Shown piece by piece: positions 42,421 through 49,997 of a stretch of 64,000 nucleotides of DNA (positions are counted from its first letter, which is position 1; the number at the start of each line of letters is the position of its first letter). This DNA is from Spirosoma aureum. Lineage in GTDB: Bacteria > Bacteroidota > Bacteroidia > Cytophagales > Spirosomataceae. The DNA is taken from positions 6,303,001 to 6,367,000 of the forward strand of contig NZ_CP050063.1 in the NCBI RefSeq assembly GCF_011604685.1. Direction: 5' to 3'. The position numbers were made by a program, and so were the translations under genes. Below the pieces are notes generated by a model that was not told the DNA's origin, made no database searches, and saw only the letters and a list, made by a program, of their open reading frames with translations.

Positions 42421-42480
42421 TAGAAAAGTCTAAAATTTGATACTCGATTTACTTCTGTAAAAATTGACCAATTTTTAGTC

Positions 42481-42507
42481 AAGTTGAATAACTCATTTTA
42501 TGTAAAG
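42481..42507 (-). repeat. Accessory-block motif, copy 7
   Basis: On the minus strand: CTTTACATAAAATGAGTTAT then TCAACTT. It points toward the start at 42420. Confidence 0.55.
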
Positions 42508-42589
42508 GGAATAAACTAATTTGAAGTGTTTACTAGACTTTATGAATAGCTTGGGTAAGTTTAATTTTTTTAGGGAAAATAAAATGCCC

Positions 42590-43033
42590 TCATTCTATTA
42601 GAAGATGCAGAGTTTGGGGACTTTTGGATAGAGTGTCTATTTGTTCCGCGTCTGTTTCCTTTACAAAAATTTTAGAGTTTTTGACCCCTACGCTACGTAG
42701 ATCATTACAATATAGTACAACTTTCTTGCTCTCGCACCTTACCCATAATTCCAAGATCGCATCCATTCCTGTCATTTTACCACTCACAAAACACTCTGAT
42801 TCAGGTAGCCCACCTTGTTTGCGAATTCCATAAGTGAAAGCAAACCCACGATAAAACACTCTGGTGTATTCGATTTTAGTAAAGAAAGTGCTTGAACAAT
42901 TAGGCATCTGATAGACAGTATATTCGTAATTTGTCCAAGTAAAAGCGTAAACTAACCCTATCAATGAGAACAAAAAAAACGTAGCTGGAAAATATCCGAT
43001 TCGCGTTAATATAATCTTAATTTTAGAGGCCAT
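42590..43033 (-). CDS. Unrecognised membrane protein
   Basis: A 147-residue product with an N-terminal membrane helix (about 13-33: P-A-T-F-F-L-F-S-L-I-G-L-V-Y-A-F) and a soluble domain with four to five cysteines (N-C-S-S-T, E-C-F-V, V-R-C-E-S, Y-C-N-D-L) that could form disulfides if exported. No family is recognised. Motif copy 8 lies 35-63 bp upstream. Composition is AT-rich. Confidence 0.6.
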   Translation of the reverse strand: MASKIKIILTRIGYFPATFFLFSLIGLVYAFTWTNYEYTVYQMPNCSSTFFTKIEYTRVFYRGFAFTYGIRKQGGLPESECFVSGKMTGMDAILELWVRCESKKVVLYCNDLRSVGVKNSKIFVKETDAEQIDTLSKSPQTLHLLIE

Positions 43034-43067
43034 TAATCATGTGTTTCTTTTCGAAAAATAGACGATT

Positions 43068-43096
43068 TTCTGTTGTATAAGTGGCATTATGTAAAG
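43068..43096 (-). repeat. Accessory-block motif, copy 8
   Basis: On the minus strand: CTTTACATAATGCCACTTAT then ACAACAGAA. Full-length copy, pointing toward the start at 43033. Confidence 0.6.
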
Positions 43097-43106
43097 CTGA
43101 GATTAT

Positions 43107-43538
43107 TTAAGACACAACCATAGTGCAGACAATATCATATCTGTTGCTTTCAGCCATTTGAAAGACAGCTAACATTTCATCAATCAATGCAGTACTAAAA
43201 TCCCGGCTGTCCTGATTATAGAAATTGGCTAGTTTCCCCTCATATGTCCTTAAGGATGATTTTACCTTTGTGTAGAAGTTTATCCAAGCTGGTATATCGA
43301 TACTCTCATATGCTTGAAAGAATTTGGGTGTATCCTCTGGGGTATAACCTCTCTCTCGCATATGGTCATGATTAGCTACTGGAGTGTATTTTTCAATGCC
43401 TTCGACAATAAGTCCTAGTTTTTCTAGCTCATCCTTATTGCCAAAAGTATAGGCTAGTTCATTAAAGTGGCCTCTAAAGGTCAGTTCACCAGCATTTGTA
43501 GAGCCTTGACGAAAATAAGCTTTTATTCTATACTCCAT
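43107..43538 (-). CDS. Unrecognised cytoplasmic protein
   Basis: A 143-residue product without a signal: R-I-K-A-Y-F-R-Q-G-S-T-N-A-G-E-L, H-D-H-M-R-E-R-G-Y-T-P-E-D-T-P-K, and a helical C-terminus (L-I-D-E-M-L-A-V-F-Q-M-A-E-S). Charge is mixed. No family is recognised. It is preceded by motif copy 9. It is the last AT-rich gene before the phage late region. Confidence 0.6.
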   Translation of the reverse strand: MEYRIKAYFRQGSTNAGELTFRGHFNELAYTFGNKDELEKLGLIVEGIEKYTPVANHDHMRERGYTPEDTPKFFQAYESIDIPAWINFYTKVKSSLRTYEGKLANFYNQDSRDFSTALIDEMLAVFQMAESNRYDIVCTMVVS

Positions 43539-43550
43539 TATTCAGTGTTT

Positions 43551-43579
43551 TCCTGTTGTATAATCTGTTATATCTTAAG
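43551..43579 (-). repeat. Accessory-block motif, copy 9
   Basis: On the minus strand: CTTAAGATATAACAGATTAT then ACAACAGGA, 13 bp upstream of the start at 43538. First half diverged, second half intact. Confidence 0.55.
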
Positions 43580-43711
43580 CTAAAGCCCTGATTGGATAAA
43601 ATATAACCCAAGTGACAGTTTTACGCAAGGCCGCCTGGTGGTCAGCCGTTGCCTTACGAAACGGTAAAACGACCCTACTTCCTATTCTTTTCTCAAATAG
43701 GCTCTCCAGAA

Positions 43712-43924
43712 TCAGGTAGCCTTGGGTAGTTGCCAGGTCGTGACCGTATTGACGGCAAACCCGGCTCTGGCCAGTAGCTCTTCCTTCTTTTCGGTTGAAA
43801 TAAACTTCCCCTTATTGACTTTGAAGCGGTTGTTGCGCTTGTCCTGATGGCTCAGGCCCGTCCGTGACCAGTAGTATTCGCTGTTGACCAGCGTCTCGAA
43901 AGCTTCGTCCGTGGTTAATGGCAT
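43712..43924 (-). CDS. Small phage protein of unknown function
   Basis: A 70-residue product: T-D-E-A-F-E-T-L-V-N-S-E-Y-Y-W-S-R-T-G-L, then K-R-N-N-R-F-K-V-N-K-G-K-F-I-S-T-E-K-K-E-E-L-L-A-R-A-G. The basic middle and following helix resemble small DNA-binding or regulator proteins, but no motif is certain. It is read leftward and divergent from the late operon; the 24-bp repeat copy and the late start lie in the shared 100-bp spacer. A control role for the late genes is possible (inference). Confidence 0.5.
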   Translation of the reverse strand: MPLTTDEAFETLVNSEYYWSRTGLSHQDKRNNRFKVNKGKFISTEKKEELLARAGFAVNTVTTWQLPKAT

Positions 43925-43971
43925 CGTTTTTCAGGCGTTATTTTCTGTAAATCTACAAAAAACAGGCCTCC

Positions 43972-43995
43972 CGCGTCTTAGCGGGTGTCGCGGCT
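43972..43995 (+). promoter_or_regulatory. 24-bp repeat upstream of a late gene, copy A
   Basis: It starts CGCGTCTTAGCGGGTGTCGC and ends GGCT; identical to 49943-49966. Exactly 31 nt separate its end from ATG 44027. The six bases TTCGCG stand at the same offset (3 nt before the ATG) in both places. The sequence context between differs. Confidence 0.85.
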
Positions 43996-44026
43996 AGCCA
44001 GTGGCGGTCCGTTCACCTTCGCGCCT

Positions 44027-44287
44027 ATGATCAAGGTGCAGGAGATGGTTCGTCAGATGCGGCTAACCGATGCCAGGGGGAAACCCAGGGCATTTTCTCT
44101 GCTGGTCTGTACGGCAAACCGGCAAAAAAAGACGGGCGGGCGAATACTGGATCTGCCCAAGGTCAGACTGCTCACCAAAAAGCGTCAATCCGAACGCTAT
44201 CTGCAAGTACAGCCACTGGGCACGAAAGATGTCGTCAAGCTGCACCTCGATCTGATACTGTATTTCAACAATCAGGAGGTAGTCTGA
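44027..44287 (+). CDS. First late-operon protein, unknown function
   Basis: An 86-residue basic product from ATG 44027 (M-I-K-V-Q-E-M-V-R-Q). A GTG 42 nt upstream is also in frame, but the homologous 24-bp repeat at 49943 is followed by a stop in the equivalent frame, so the longer start is disfavoured. Body: A-F-S-L-L-V-C-T-A-N-R-Q-K-K-T-G-G-R-I-L-D-L, then L-Q-V-Q-P-L-G-T-K-D-V-V-K-L-H-L-D-L-I-L-Y-F-N. Strand-rich; no family recognised. Its stop overlaps the portal start by one base (TGATG). Confidence 0.65.
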   Translation: MIKVQEMVRQMRLTDARGKPRAFSLLVCTANRQKKTGGRILDLPKVRLLTKKRQSERYLQVQPLGTKDVVKLHLDLILYFNNQEVV

Positions 44288-45705
44288 TGGCTAAGAACAG
44301 CAAAACTGTCGAATATTTTGAGGGAGCCTACCACGACGTAGCCATCCTGTCCAGTGCTGGCGTCGAAGTAGCGCTGGAACATGACCGTCCCGCCAATAAA
44401 AAATCGGCCTTTGAACCCTCCTCTCAGCCCAAAGGCAAGCCCTCAGCCGCGGTTCCGGATGAATCCCAGTTCCCGTCTATTGGTGGTGATATTCTGTCCT
44501 GGGGAGATGGCAATGATTTCCCTCAGCGCATGGTCGACCTCTACAATCAGGATCCGATCATCCCGGCCACGCTGGGTAAACTATCGGCCATGATTCAGGG
44601 TCAGGGCCTGATTGCTGTGCTGGAGGATATCGGCGACGATGGCAAAGAAGTCGTGCGGCCACTGGTCGGTCCAGCCAACATTGTCGCCGAAATACAGGAG
44701 TTTATCAGCAATGAGCTGTTCCAGCTTTATCTGCGGGAAATGGCCGCCGATGCCGCCTGGTTCTTCAATGGCTGGCCTGAAATGCTGGTCAGCAAGGATC
44801 GCACGAAAATTGTGCAATTGCACCCCTTGAGTGCGGAGGAGGTTCGCTGGTGTCGGATGCGGCCCGATGGCAGTTTGCCCCACGTTTATCTGAACGCCAA
44901 CTATCCCCGCAATAACAGCGAGAGCGCCAGTACGGTCAAAATCAATGCCATCGACCCCTACCGCTGGGACGCAGTCGACTGGCTCCGGGAAAGCAGTTTT
45001 TACAACTGCGTCTATCCGATATCGATCCCCACACCCGGCAAACGGTTTTACTCGCTTCCCCACCACTACAGCCTGGTCGAATCAGGCTGGCTCGATGTGC
45101 ATTTAGCCATCCCCGCCTTCAAGAAATTTCTGATGAAAAATCAGATGACCATCAAGTATCACTGGAAGGTCGATAAGGATTACTGGGGGTCGATGTATGG
45201 GGAAAAATACACCAAAGGTTCTCCAGACCAGAAGCGGGCCATCAAACAGAAGTGGCTGAATCAGATGAACAAGCAGCTCACTGATGTCAGTAAAGCGGGT
45301 AACTCGATCATTACCGACGTCACCTGGGATCCGGTCAATAAGCTCTTTAAAGATCACATCACGGTGACAGCCATCACCGATACGATGAAAGACGGCAAGT
45401 TCCTCGATGACAACATGGAGGCTGCCGCCAACATTTACTACGCCCTCAACTGGGATCCCACGATTTCAGGCTATCAGGGTGGTGGCAAAGGCGGCTCCCG
45501 CTCCGGTGGATCCGACAAACGCGAAGCCTACCTCATCGCCCTGCAGATGATCAAGCCCTTCCGGGATATGGTCCTGCAGCCAGTTCTGTTCACAGCCAAA
45601 TACAACGGCTGGAAAGCGGCCATTCCCAAACTGGGCTTTCGCTGGCGTGATACGATTCTGACCACCCTGGATACCGGAGCCGGTACCGCTAAAAAGGTAA
45701 GCTAA
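44287..45705 (+). CDS. Portal-like phage protein
   Basis: A 472-residue product. The N-terminal third has the pattern I-L-S-W-G-D-G-N-D-F-P-Q-R-M-V-D-L-Y-N-Q-D-P, then L-S-A-M-I-Q-G-Q-G-L, seen in portal proteins of Bacteroidota phages. Long helices and the clip region Q-I-L... are followed by Y-Y-A-L-N-W-D-P-T-I-S-G and a G-rich loop, then A-L-Q-M-I-K-P-F-R-D-M. Length and position (start of the late operon) fit. Role: dodecameric ring at the capsid vertex for DNA packaging (family knowledge). No terminase gene precedes it here. The stop overlaps the next start by one base. Confidence 0.65.
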   Translation: MAKNSKTVEYFEGAYHDVAILSSAGVEVALEHDRPANKKSAFEPSSQPKGKPSAAVPDESQFPSIGGDILSWGDGNDFPQRMVDLYNQDPIIPATLGKLSAMIQGQGLIAVLEDIGDDGKEVVRPLVGPANIVAEIQEFISNELFQLYLREMAADAAWFFNGWPEMLVSKDRTKIVQLHPLSAEEVRWCRMRPDGSLPHVYLNANYPRNNSESASTVKINAIDPYRWDAVDWLRESSFYNCVYPISIPTPGKRFYSLPHHYSLVESGWLDVHLAIPAFKKFLMKNQMTIKYHWKVDKDYWGSMYGEKYTKGSPDQKRAIKQKWLNQMNKQLTDVSKAGNSIITDVTWDPVNKLFKDHITVTAITDTMKDGKFLDDNMEAAANIYYALNWDPTISGYQGGGKGGSRSGGSDKREAYLIALQMIKPFRDMVLQPVLFTAKYNGWKAAIPKLGFRWRDTILTTLDTGAGTAKKVS

Positions 45706-46673
45706 TGACGACACTCTTCACCGGAGATACAGGGCTGTTTCGCCAGTTCGTTTCGGTCAACCGCAACTTTACCATGGCCGACGTACTGCCCTCGCTCCAG
45801 GCGACGGCTGAAACGTTGTTGCCCCGCTTTTTAGGCGACGAGCTGGCCGATCAGATTACCAGTCGGGCGGATAATCCGTTACCCGAAAACCCCACGGCCG
45901 ATGATCTGATCCTGAATAAAGCCTTATTCTGGACGCGATCGATCGTTGCCAAGCTGGGATTTGCCACGAATCTCATTTTCAGTGAGCTACAAATTGATAA
46001 CGATGGCATCACCGTATCGGCCAATGAAGGTCGGCGGGCTGCTTTCGATTACCAGACCAAAGAGCTCAAGCGAACCCTGCAGGAGCAGGGCTGGCAGGCA
46101 CTGGATGAGTTGCTGAAGCTGATCAGCAAAAACCCGGCTCTGTTTCCCGGCTGGGAGGATTCCCCCTACTACACCCAATACCAAAACGCTCTGTTTGGCA
46201 ATCCGGTCGAGTTCAGCAAATACTACCCGATTCAGGACCGCTGGCTGACCTACTGGGCGCTGATCCCCTTCATGGCCGATGTGGCCGATCGCATGGGTGA
46301 ACCGGCACTGGCTCGAATCGAGGCACTGCCCAATACCGTCAATGAAACGGTTCGCGGCAAGCTGAAGCGCAGTTTGCTACGGGCACTGGCCTACGAGGTG
46401 ATGATTCAGGCCGTGCCCGGTCTGAGCATCGAAGTGGTGGGTGCCAACGTGCAACTGAATTATGCCAGCCAGTACGGGGGTAAGGAAAGCTACTACACGC
46501 CACCTGGCCGTGAGCTGCTCGACTGGGTGCTGGGCAATCTGAAAGGACAGGTCGCTGTGTTCTGGGAAAATTTCGAGAATGCCATCGCTGTACTGGAGCC
46601 GTCGACGGATCCTGATTTGTCCGACGACGCCCTGGGCCTGATCGATAGCGAAGGCCCTTTTGTCATGATTTAA
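45705..46673 (+). CDS. Putative head-tail connector protein (DUF6712-like)
   Basis: A 322-residue product starting M-T-T-L-F-T-G-D-T-G-L-F-R-Q-F-V. Helical segments carry L-L-P-R-F-L-G-D-E-L-A-D-Q-I-T near 37-52, as in DUF6712 proteins of Bacteroidota phages (recognition from memory, moderate). Others are F-S-K-Y-Y-P-I-Q-D-R-W-L-T-Y-W-A-L and Y-E-V-M-I-Q-A-V-P-G. It is immediately downstream of the portal gene, with a one-base overlap, so it belongs to the virion structural operon. A head-completion or adaptor role is inferred from position only. Confidence 0.55.
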   Translation: MTTLFTGDTGLFRQFVSVNRNFTMADVLPSLQATAETLLPRFLGDELADQITSRADNPLPENPTADDLILNKALFWTRSIVAKLGFATNLIFSELQIDNDGITVSANEGRRAAFDYQTKELKRTLQEQGWQALDELLKLISKNPALFPGWEDSPYYTQYQNALFGNPVEFSKYYPIQDRWLTYWALIPFMADVADRMGEPALARIEALPNTVNETVRGKLKRSLLRALAYEVMIQAVPGLSIEVVGANVQLNYASQYGGKESYYTPPGRELLDWVLGNLKGQVAVFWENFENAIAVLEPSTDPDLSDDALGLIDSEGPFVMI

Positions 46674-46693
46674 TCACTGATCATCTGCTTCCC

Positions 46694-47035
46694 ATGGCAA
46701 CTCAATCCAACAAACCGCAAATACCCGCCTGGCTCGAGTTCGTCGTCGACAAACTGGTGCTGATTCTGCTCATTTTATTGGAAAACTGGCTGATCATCTT
46801 CGTCTTCCTGATGGCGTTTGGTGTCATCTCCAGCTGTAAATCCAAACCGCAAGCTCCTGCTCAATCGATCCCCACAATGCCCCCGATTGATTCGGTGCGC
46901 CTAAAACTTGAACAGGAGGCCCAGTGGTCATCGGGTAATGGCATGGCCACCAGCAAGCAACAGTCTCAATCCGCAATCATTGACTATGAAAAAGCTAAAC
47001 AATACTTTGATACGAGCCGGGTTACTCTTCCTTAG
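46694..47035 (+). CDS. Lysis-cassette membrane protein, spanin-like
   Basis: A 113-residue product with one or two adjoining hydrophobic helices (about 14-45: V-D-K-L-V-L-I-L-L-I-L-L, then L-I-I-F-V-F-L-M-A-F-G-V) ending I-S-S-C-K-S. The last segment could be a lipobox. The C-terminal part is polar and Q-rich. Its last 50 bp overlap the start of the next gene in another frame, an arrangement reminiscent of Rz/Rz1 spanin pairs. With the muramidase and holin-like gene downstream this suggests a lysis cassette. No sequence homology is claimed. Confidence 0.55.
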   Translation: MATQSNKPQIPAWLEFVVDKLVLILLILLENWLIIFVFLMAFGVISSCKSKPQAPAQSIPTMPPIDSVRLKLEQEAQWSSGNGMATSKQQSQSAIIDYEKAKQYFDTSRVTLP

Positions 47036-47576
47036 CCTGGTGATCGGCCTGCTACTCAGCAAATGTTCCTATGGCCAGACCCAGTCCGCGCCATCGGTGC
47101 AGGCCATGGTACGGAATCAGCCGTTTCCGTACCATTCCGGAGTAGCCATGGACACGGTGCTCTATGTCCGGGTGAAGACCAGGCTGATCGCTGCCGATTC
47201 GCTGCGAGCAGCTGCCGAGAAGGCGATTAAAACACTCCAGTCTGAACTTTTGGCTACGCGCAAAGCCATCGATGATCAGTTTCGACTCGGTCAATATGAC
47301 AAAGCCAAAGCACAAACCTTGCTGGCTCAGCTCAATATCCTGCAGGGGCAACTCGTCCAGGCACAGGATTGGCTGCGTCAGGCACAGCTGGCCCGAGATG
47401 CCGTCGTGAAGGAGCTGCCCCGAAAGGTTCGTAAGCTACTGGAGCAGGCCACACCCGATCAGATTGCTGCGGCAACCGTGGACTACATTCATGTGCTGCA
47501 AAAGCGGAAATGGAAATGGGCGGGCTGGAGTGTGGGTGGTGGGTTTGTACTCGGACTCTTAACCGGTTTCTTTTAA
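46986..47576 (+). CDS. Lysis-cassette protein with coiled coil and two membrane ends
   Basis: A 196-residue product from ATG 46986 (M-K-K-L-N-N-T-L). N-terminal hydrophobic segment L-L-F-L-S-L-V-I-G-L-L-L-S-K-C-S with a possible lipobox, a long coiled coil (about 75-150, A-L-Q-L heptads) and a C-terminal membrane helix (W-A-G-W-S-V-G-G-G-F-V-L-G-L-L-T-G). Spanning two membranes with a coiled coil between is what a unimolecular spanin does (family knowledge). It overlaps the previous gene by 50 bp; the muramidase starts one base after its stop. Confidence 0.55.
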   Translation: MKKLNNTLIRAGLLFLSLVIGLLLSKCSYGQTQSAPSVQAMVRNQPFPYHSGVAMDTVLYVRVKTRLIAADSLRAAAEKAIKTLQSELLATRKAIDDQFRLGQYDKAKAQTLLAQLNILQGQLVQAQDWLRQAQLARDAVVKELPRKVRKLLEQATPDQIAAATVDYIHVLQKRKWKWAGWSVGGGFVLGLLTGFF

Positions 47577-47577
47577 C

Positions 47578-48171
47578 ATGGGTAAGTCACTCACGGGAGC
47601 TGGCCTGCAGCTGGCAGCCCACTCGCTGCGGACGGGTATTGCGGAAGTACGCACACTGGCTGCAGTCGAATCGAACGGGCAAGGCTTTCTGGACGATGGC
47701 CGAGTGACGATCCGCTTTGAGCCGCACATTTTTCACCTGCGTACCGCTGGGCGTTACGACGTCACGTATCCGCATCTGAGTTACAAAGAGTGGAATCCAA
47801 AGATTCCCAAGAATACGGAGCACTCCTATCAACTCTTTAACCAGGCCTGTACGCTCAACGCGACGGCAGCGGTGCTGAGCAGCTCATGGGGCATGTTTCA
47901 GGTGATGGGCTTCAATTTCGCCAGTTGCGGGTGTAATAACCTCAAGCAGTTTGTCACCCTGATGGAGAAATCCGAAGATTCACAACTGGAGCGGACAGTC
48001 ATTTACCTGTTGACAACCGGCCTCGATGATGAACTGCGCGAACACCGCTGGGAGGATCTAGCCCGCTTGTATAACGGCAAACAGTATAAGCGAAACCAAT
48101 ACGATACGAAACTGGCAGCTGCTTACGAGCGGTTTGCTGCAATGCCTACAATCACCCTTTTAAACCCCTAA
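47578..48171 (+). CDS. Phage endolysin, N-acetylmuramidase family
   Basis: A 197-residue product. It matches the N-acetylmuramidase (DUF3380-like) family: T-L-A-A-V-E-S-N-G-Q-G-F with Glu31 as likely catalytic acid, F-E-P-H-I-F-H, S-S-S-W-G-M-F-Q-V-M-G-F-N, then F-V-T-L-M-E-K-S-E-D-S-Q-L and L-A-R-L-Y-N-G-K-Q-Y-K-R-N-Q-Y. Family knowledge: it cleaves the glycan chains of peptidoglycan for host lysis. There is no signal peptide, so export would need the holin. It sits between two putative lysis membrane genes, inside the structural operon. Confidence 0.88.
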   Translation: MGKSLTGAGLQLAAHSLRTGIAEVRTLAAVESNGQGFLDDGRVTIRFEPHIFHLRTAGRYDVTYPHLSYKEWNPKIPKNTEHSYQLFNQACTLNATAAVLSSSWGMFQVMGFNFASCGCNNLKQFVTLMEKSEDSQLERTVIYLLTTGLDDELREHRWEDLARLYNGKQYKRNQYDTKLAAAYERFAAMPTITLLNP

Positions 48172-48176
48172 ACCCT

Positions 48177-48518
48177 ATGGAATGGACAGCGTTGTTCACT
48201 GACGTATTGAAATTATCGCCTTTCGTTGCGGCCCTACTGTATTTTCTAATGACGGTCTGGAACACCATGCGAGCGACCCAGGATGCCTTGTTTACCTCCA
48301 TGAAAGAAAATCAGGCGCAAGGATTGCAGATGCAGGAAAAGCACATCATGGCTCAGAATAATTCAGCGGATGCCAACCGGCAGCTGGCCAGCGCGATCGG
48401 CGATCTGAAAGATCATCTGAGCGACAAACTGGACGAGGTAAAAAGCACCCTGCCCCGTAATGGTAGCCCTGTCCGTCGGACACCGGCTTCGGTAGAAATC
48501 CCTAAAGCTGCGGCCTAA
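48177..48518 (+). CDS. Holin-like small membrane protein
   Basis: A 113-residue product with one membrane helix near 14-31 (L-S-P-F-V-A-A-L-L-Y-F-L-M-T-V-W) preceded by a short polar segment, then a coiled coil (about 40-90, Q/K/E/L rich) and a charged C-terminus. This layout resembles single-helix holins such as BhlA-type proteins (inference by form). It starts 5 bp after the endolysin and its stop overlaps the next start by one base. Role: membrane hole or lesion for endolysin release. Confidence 0.6.
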   Translation: MEWTALFTDVLKLSPFVAALLYFLMTVWNTMRATQDALFTSMKENQAQGLQMQEKHIMAQNNSADANRQLASAIGDLKDHLSDKLDEVKSTLPRNGSPVRRTPASVEIPKAAA

Positions 48519-49420
48519 TGAACACGTTTGAACTCTATATCTCAACTCAGCGTGGGGCTGGTTTCCGGCTCCCGTTTACCGGCCCCTCCAGTTGGGATGA
48601 AGTGAGCGTAAAACAGGCGGTGGCCATCATGCGCTGGCGGGCGGTGGCCAATAGTCAACCGGCTACCCAGTTTGCCGTTTTGCAAATGCTGTATCAAATG
48701 AAACCCAAACAGCAACGCTGGCTCTTCGATGAGCGGTTTCTGCGCCAGCAGGGTCTGGATGATGATGATCGGGCGACCTTTTTAGAGTACGGCCAGTCGG
48801 TGATCGATCTGATTCGCTGGGCTGGAGAGACCGAACCGGGGGCGGATTTCCTTGTTAAGAAATTCAGGCGCTTCGATTTTCGGTATGGTACACCGGGTGT
48901 GCTACTCCGCCGGTTATGGTATCGGAAACAGTATTTCGCTCCGGCTGAAGCCCTGGGGGATTGCACGTTTGAGGAGTTTATCTGCGCCGAAAAAGCCTAC
49001 AGAACCGATAAACTGGCCGAATTAGCGACTGTTCTTTACCGACCTCAGCGCCAGGGTGAGCGGGAAGCCTTTTCCAGCAAAACCCTCGCCGAGCGAACCG
49101 CCTTGTTTGCGGATCTGGATCCGGCGCTGTTGCAGCTCATCGCCAGCCAGTTTGATGCCAGCCTGCAGTATTTACAGAGCTGTTTTCGGTACGTTTTCCC
49201 CAAAAAACAGGTAATCGAGGGCGCCGAAGTCCCCAAAACGAACAAACCCGCTGGCAACTGGCTCGATGTGGCCATCAACATGGCTAAGCTCGATGCCACC
49301 AAAGTGGGCTTAATCGAGCAGCTCAATCTGTACCTGGCCCTGAAAGTGCTCAATGAACAGATGCGTCAGGCAGATGAGTTGGAAAAACAGCTGGAGAAAG
49401 CCAAAAACAAAAGCCGCTAA
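48518..49420 (+). CDS. Unrecognised phage structural-operon protein
   Basis: A 300-residue product, helical and aromatic, without a signal peptide: R-L-P-F-T-G-P-S-S-W-D-E-V-S-V-K-Q-A-V-A-I-M-R-W-R, then L-L-R-R-L-W-Y-R-K-Q-Y-F-A-P-A-E-A-L-G-D-C-T-F-E-E-F, and a lysine-rich C-terminal helix (E-K-Q-L-E-K-A-K-N-K). No family is recognised with certainty. Position suggests a head-tail or tail assembly role. One-base overlap with the holin-like gene; 3 bp gap to the next gene. Confidence 0.6.
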   Translation: MNTFELYISTQRGAGFRLPFTGPSSWDEVSVKQAVAIMRWRAVANSQPATQFAVLQMLYQMKPKQQRWLFDERFLRQQGLDDDDRATFLEYGQSVIDLIRWAGETEPGADFLVKKFRRFDFRYGTPGVLLRRLWYRKQYFAPAEALGDCTFEEFICAEKAYRTDKLAELATVLYRPQRQGEREAFSSKTLAERTALFADLDPALLQLIASQFDASLQYLQSCFRYVFPKKQVIEGAEVPKTNKPAGNWLDVAINMAKLDATKVGLIEQLNLYLALKVLNEQMRQADELEKQLEKAKNKSR

Positions 49421-49423
49421 GCC

Positions 49424-49927
49424 ATGGACGAACAGGAATACATCGACTATTTTGAAAATCTGGCTCGCCGTCACAAGCAGATTAATCATTCGGAGGCCGA
49501 GCCTGCCTTCTATGCGGTTCGCGACGACAACATGACGGAACTGGACAATGTCGTTCGCAAAAAACTGAAATTTCCGGCCCTGCTGCTCGATGAGTACCTC
49601 GACGATCAGGATTACAAGCAGGATAATTTTCGCATGCAGCTCAATGGTGGCTTTTCCATTTTGTGCAAACTAGAAAAGGGCAATGACGTTAGCATTCGGG
49701 AAGCTCGTCATCAGGCTCGTCAGATTGCCCGCAGCATTCTGAATCGGATCCGCAAGGATAGTTTGCCGGGTGGCTTTCTAGCCAGTAAAAAACTGGTTAG
49801 CTCCCAGCAGTATCCGGGTGAAAAAGCACCCGTCGTCGCTGATACGGCAACAGGATGGGCGTATCCATTTGAGTGGCAGTTTCCCATTTCAGTAGCGGTC
49901 AACACCGATGACTGGAACGATTTATAG
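49424..49927 (+). CDS. Unrecognised phage protein
   Basis: A 167-residue product: Y-I-D-Y-F-E-N-L-A-R-R-H-K-Q-I, then R-K-K-L-K-F-P-A-L-L-L-D-E-Y-L-D-D, then A-R-H-Q-A-R-Q-I-A-R-S-I-L-N-R-I-R-K-D, ending W-A-Y-P-F-E-W-Q-F-P-I-S-V-A-V. The final aromatic strand suggests a tail-completion or minor head protein type, but this is only an impression. Three bp gap to the previous gene. The 24-bp repeat copy B lies 16 bp after its stop. Confidence 0.6.
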   Translation: MDEQEYIDYFENLARRHKQINHSEAEPAFYAVRDDNMTELDNVVRKKLKFPALLLDEYLDDQDYKQDNFRMQLNGGFSILCKLEKGNDVSIREARHQARQIARSILNRIRKDSLPGGFLASKKLVSSQQYPGEKAPVVADTATGWAYPFEWQFPISVAVNTDDWNDL

Positions 49928-49942
49928 TCCGCGTCATTCGTG

Positions 49943-49966
49943 CGCGTCTTAGCGGGTGTCGCGGCT
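49943..49966 (+). promoter_or_regulatory. 24-bp repeat upstream of a late gene, copy B
   Basis: Identical to copy A (43972-43995) in all 24 positions and again followed by exactly 31 nt before ATG 49998. In the frame of the downstream gene an in-frame TGA interrupts it, so it is not coding for that gene. Confidence 0.85.
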
Positions 49967-49997
49967 GGCTCCCTGCTGATCGGAGTATTTCGCGGGC

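Noticed and set aside
38650..43579. Integron-type attC sites
   Set aside because: The ~29-bp motif lacks paired RYYYAAC / GTTRRRY core sites, occurs in both orientations, and no integron integrase is present.
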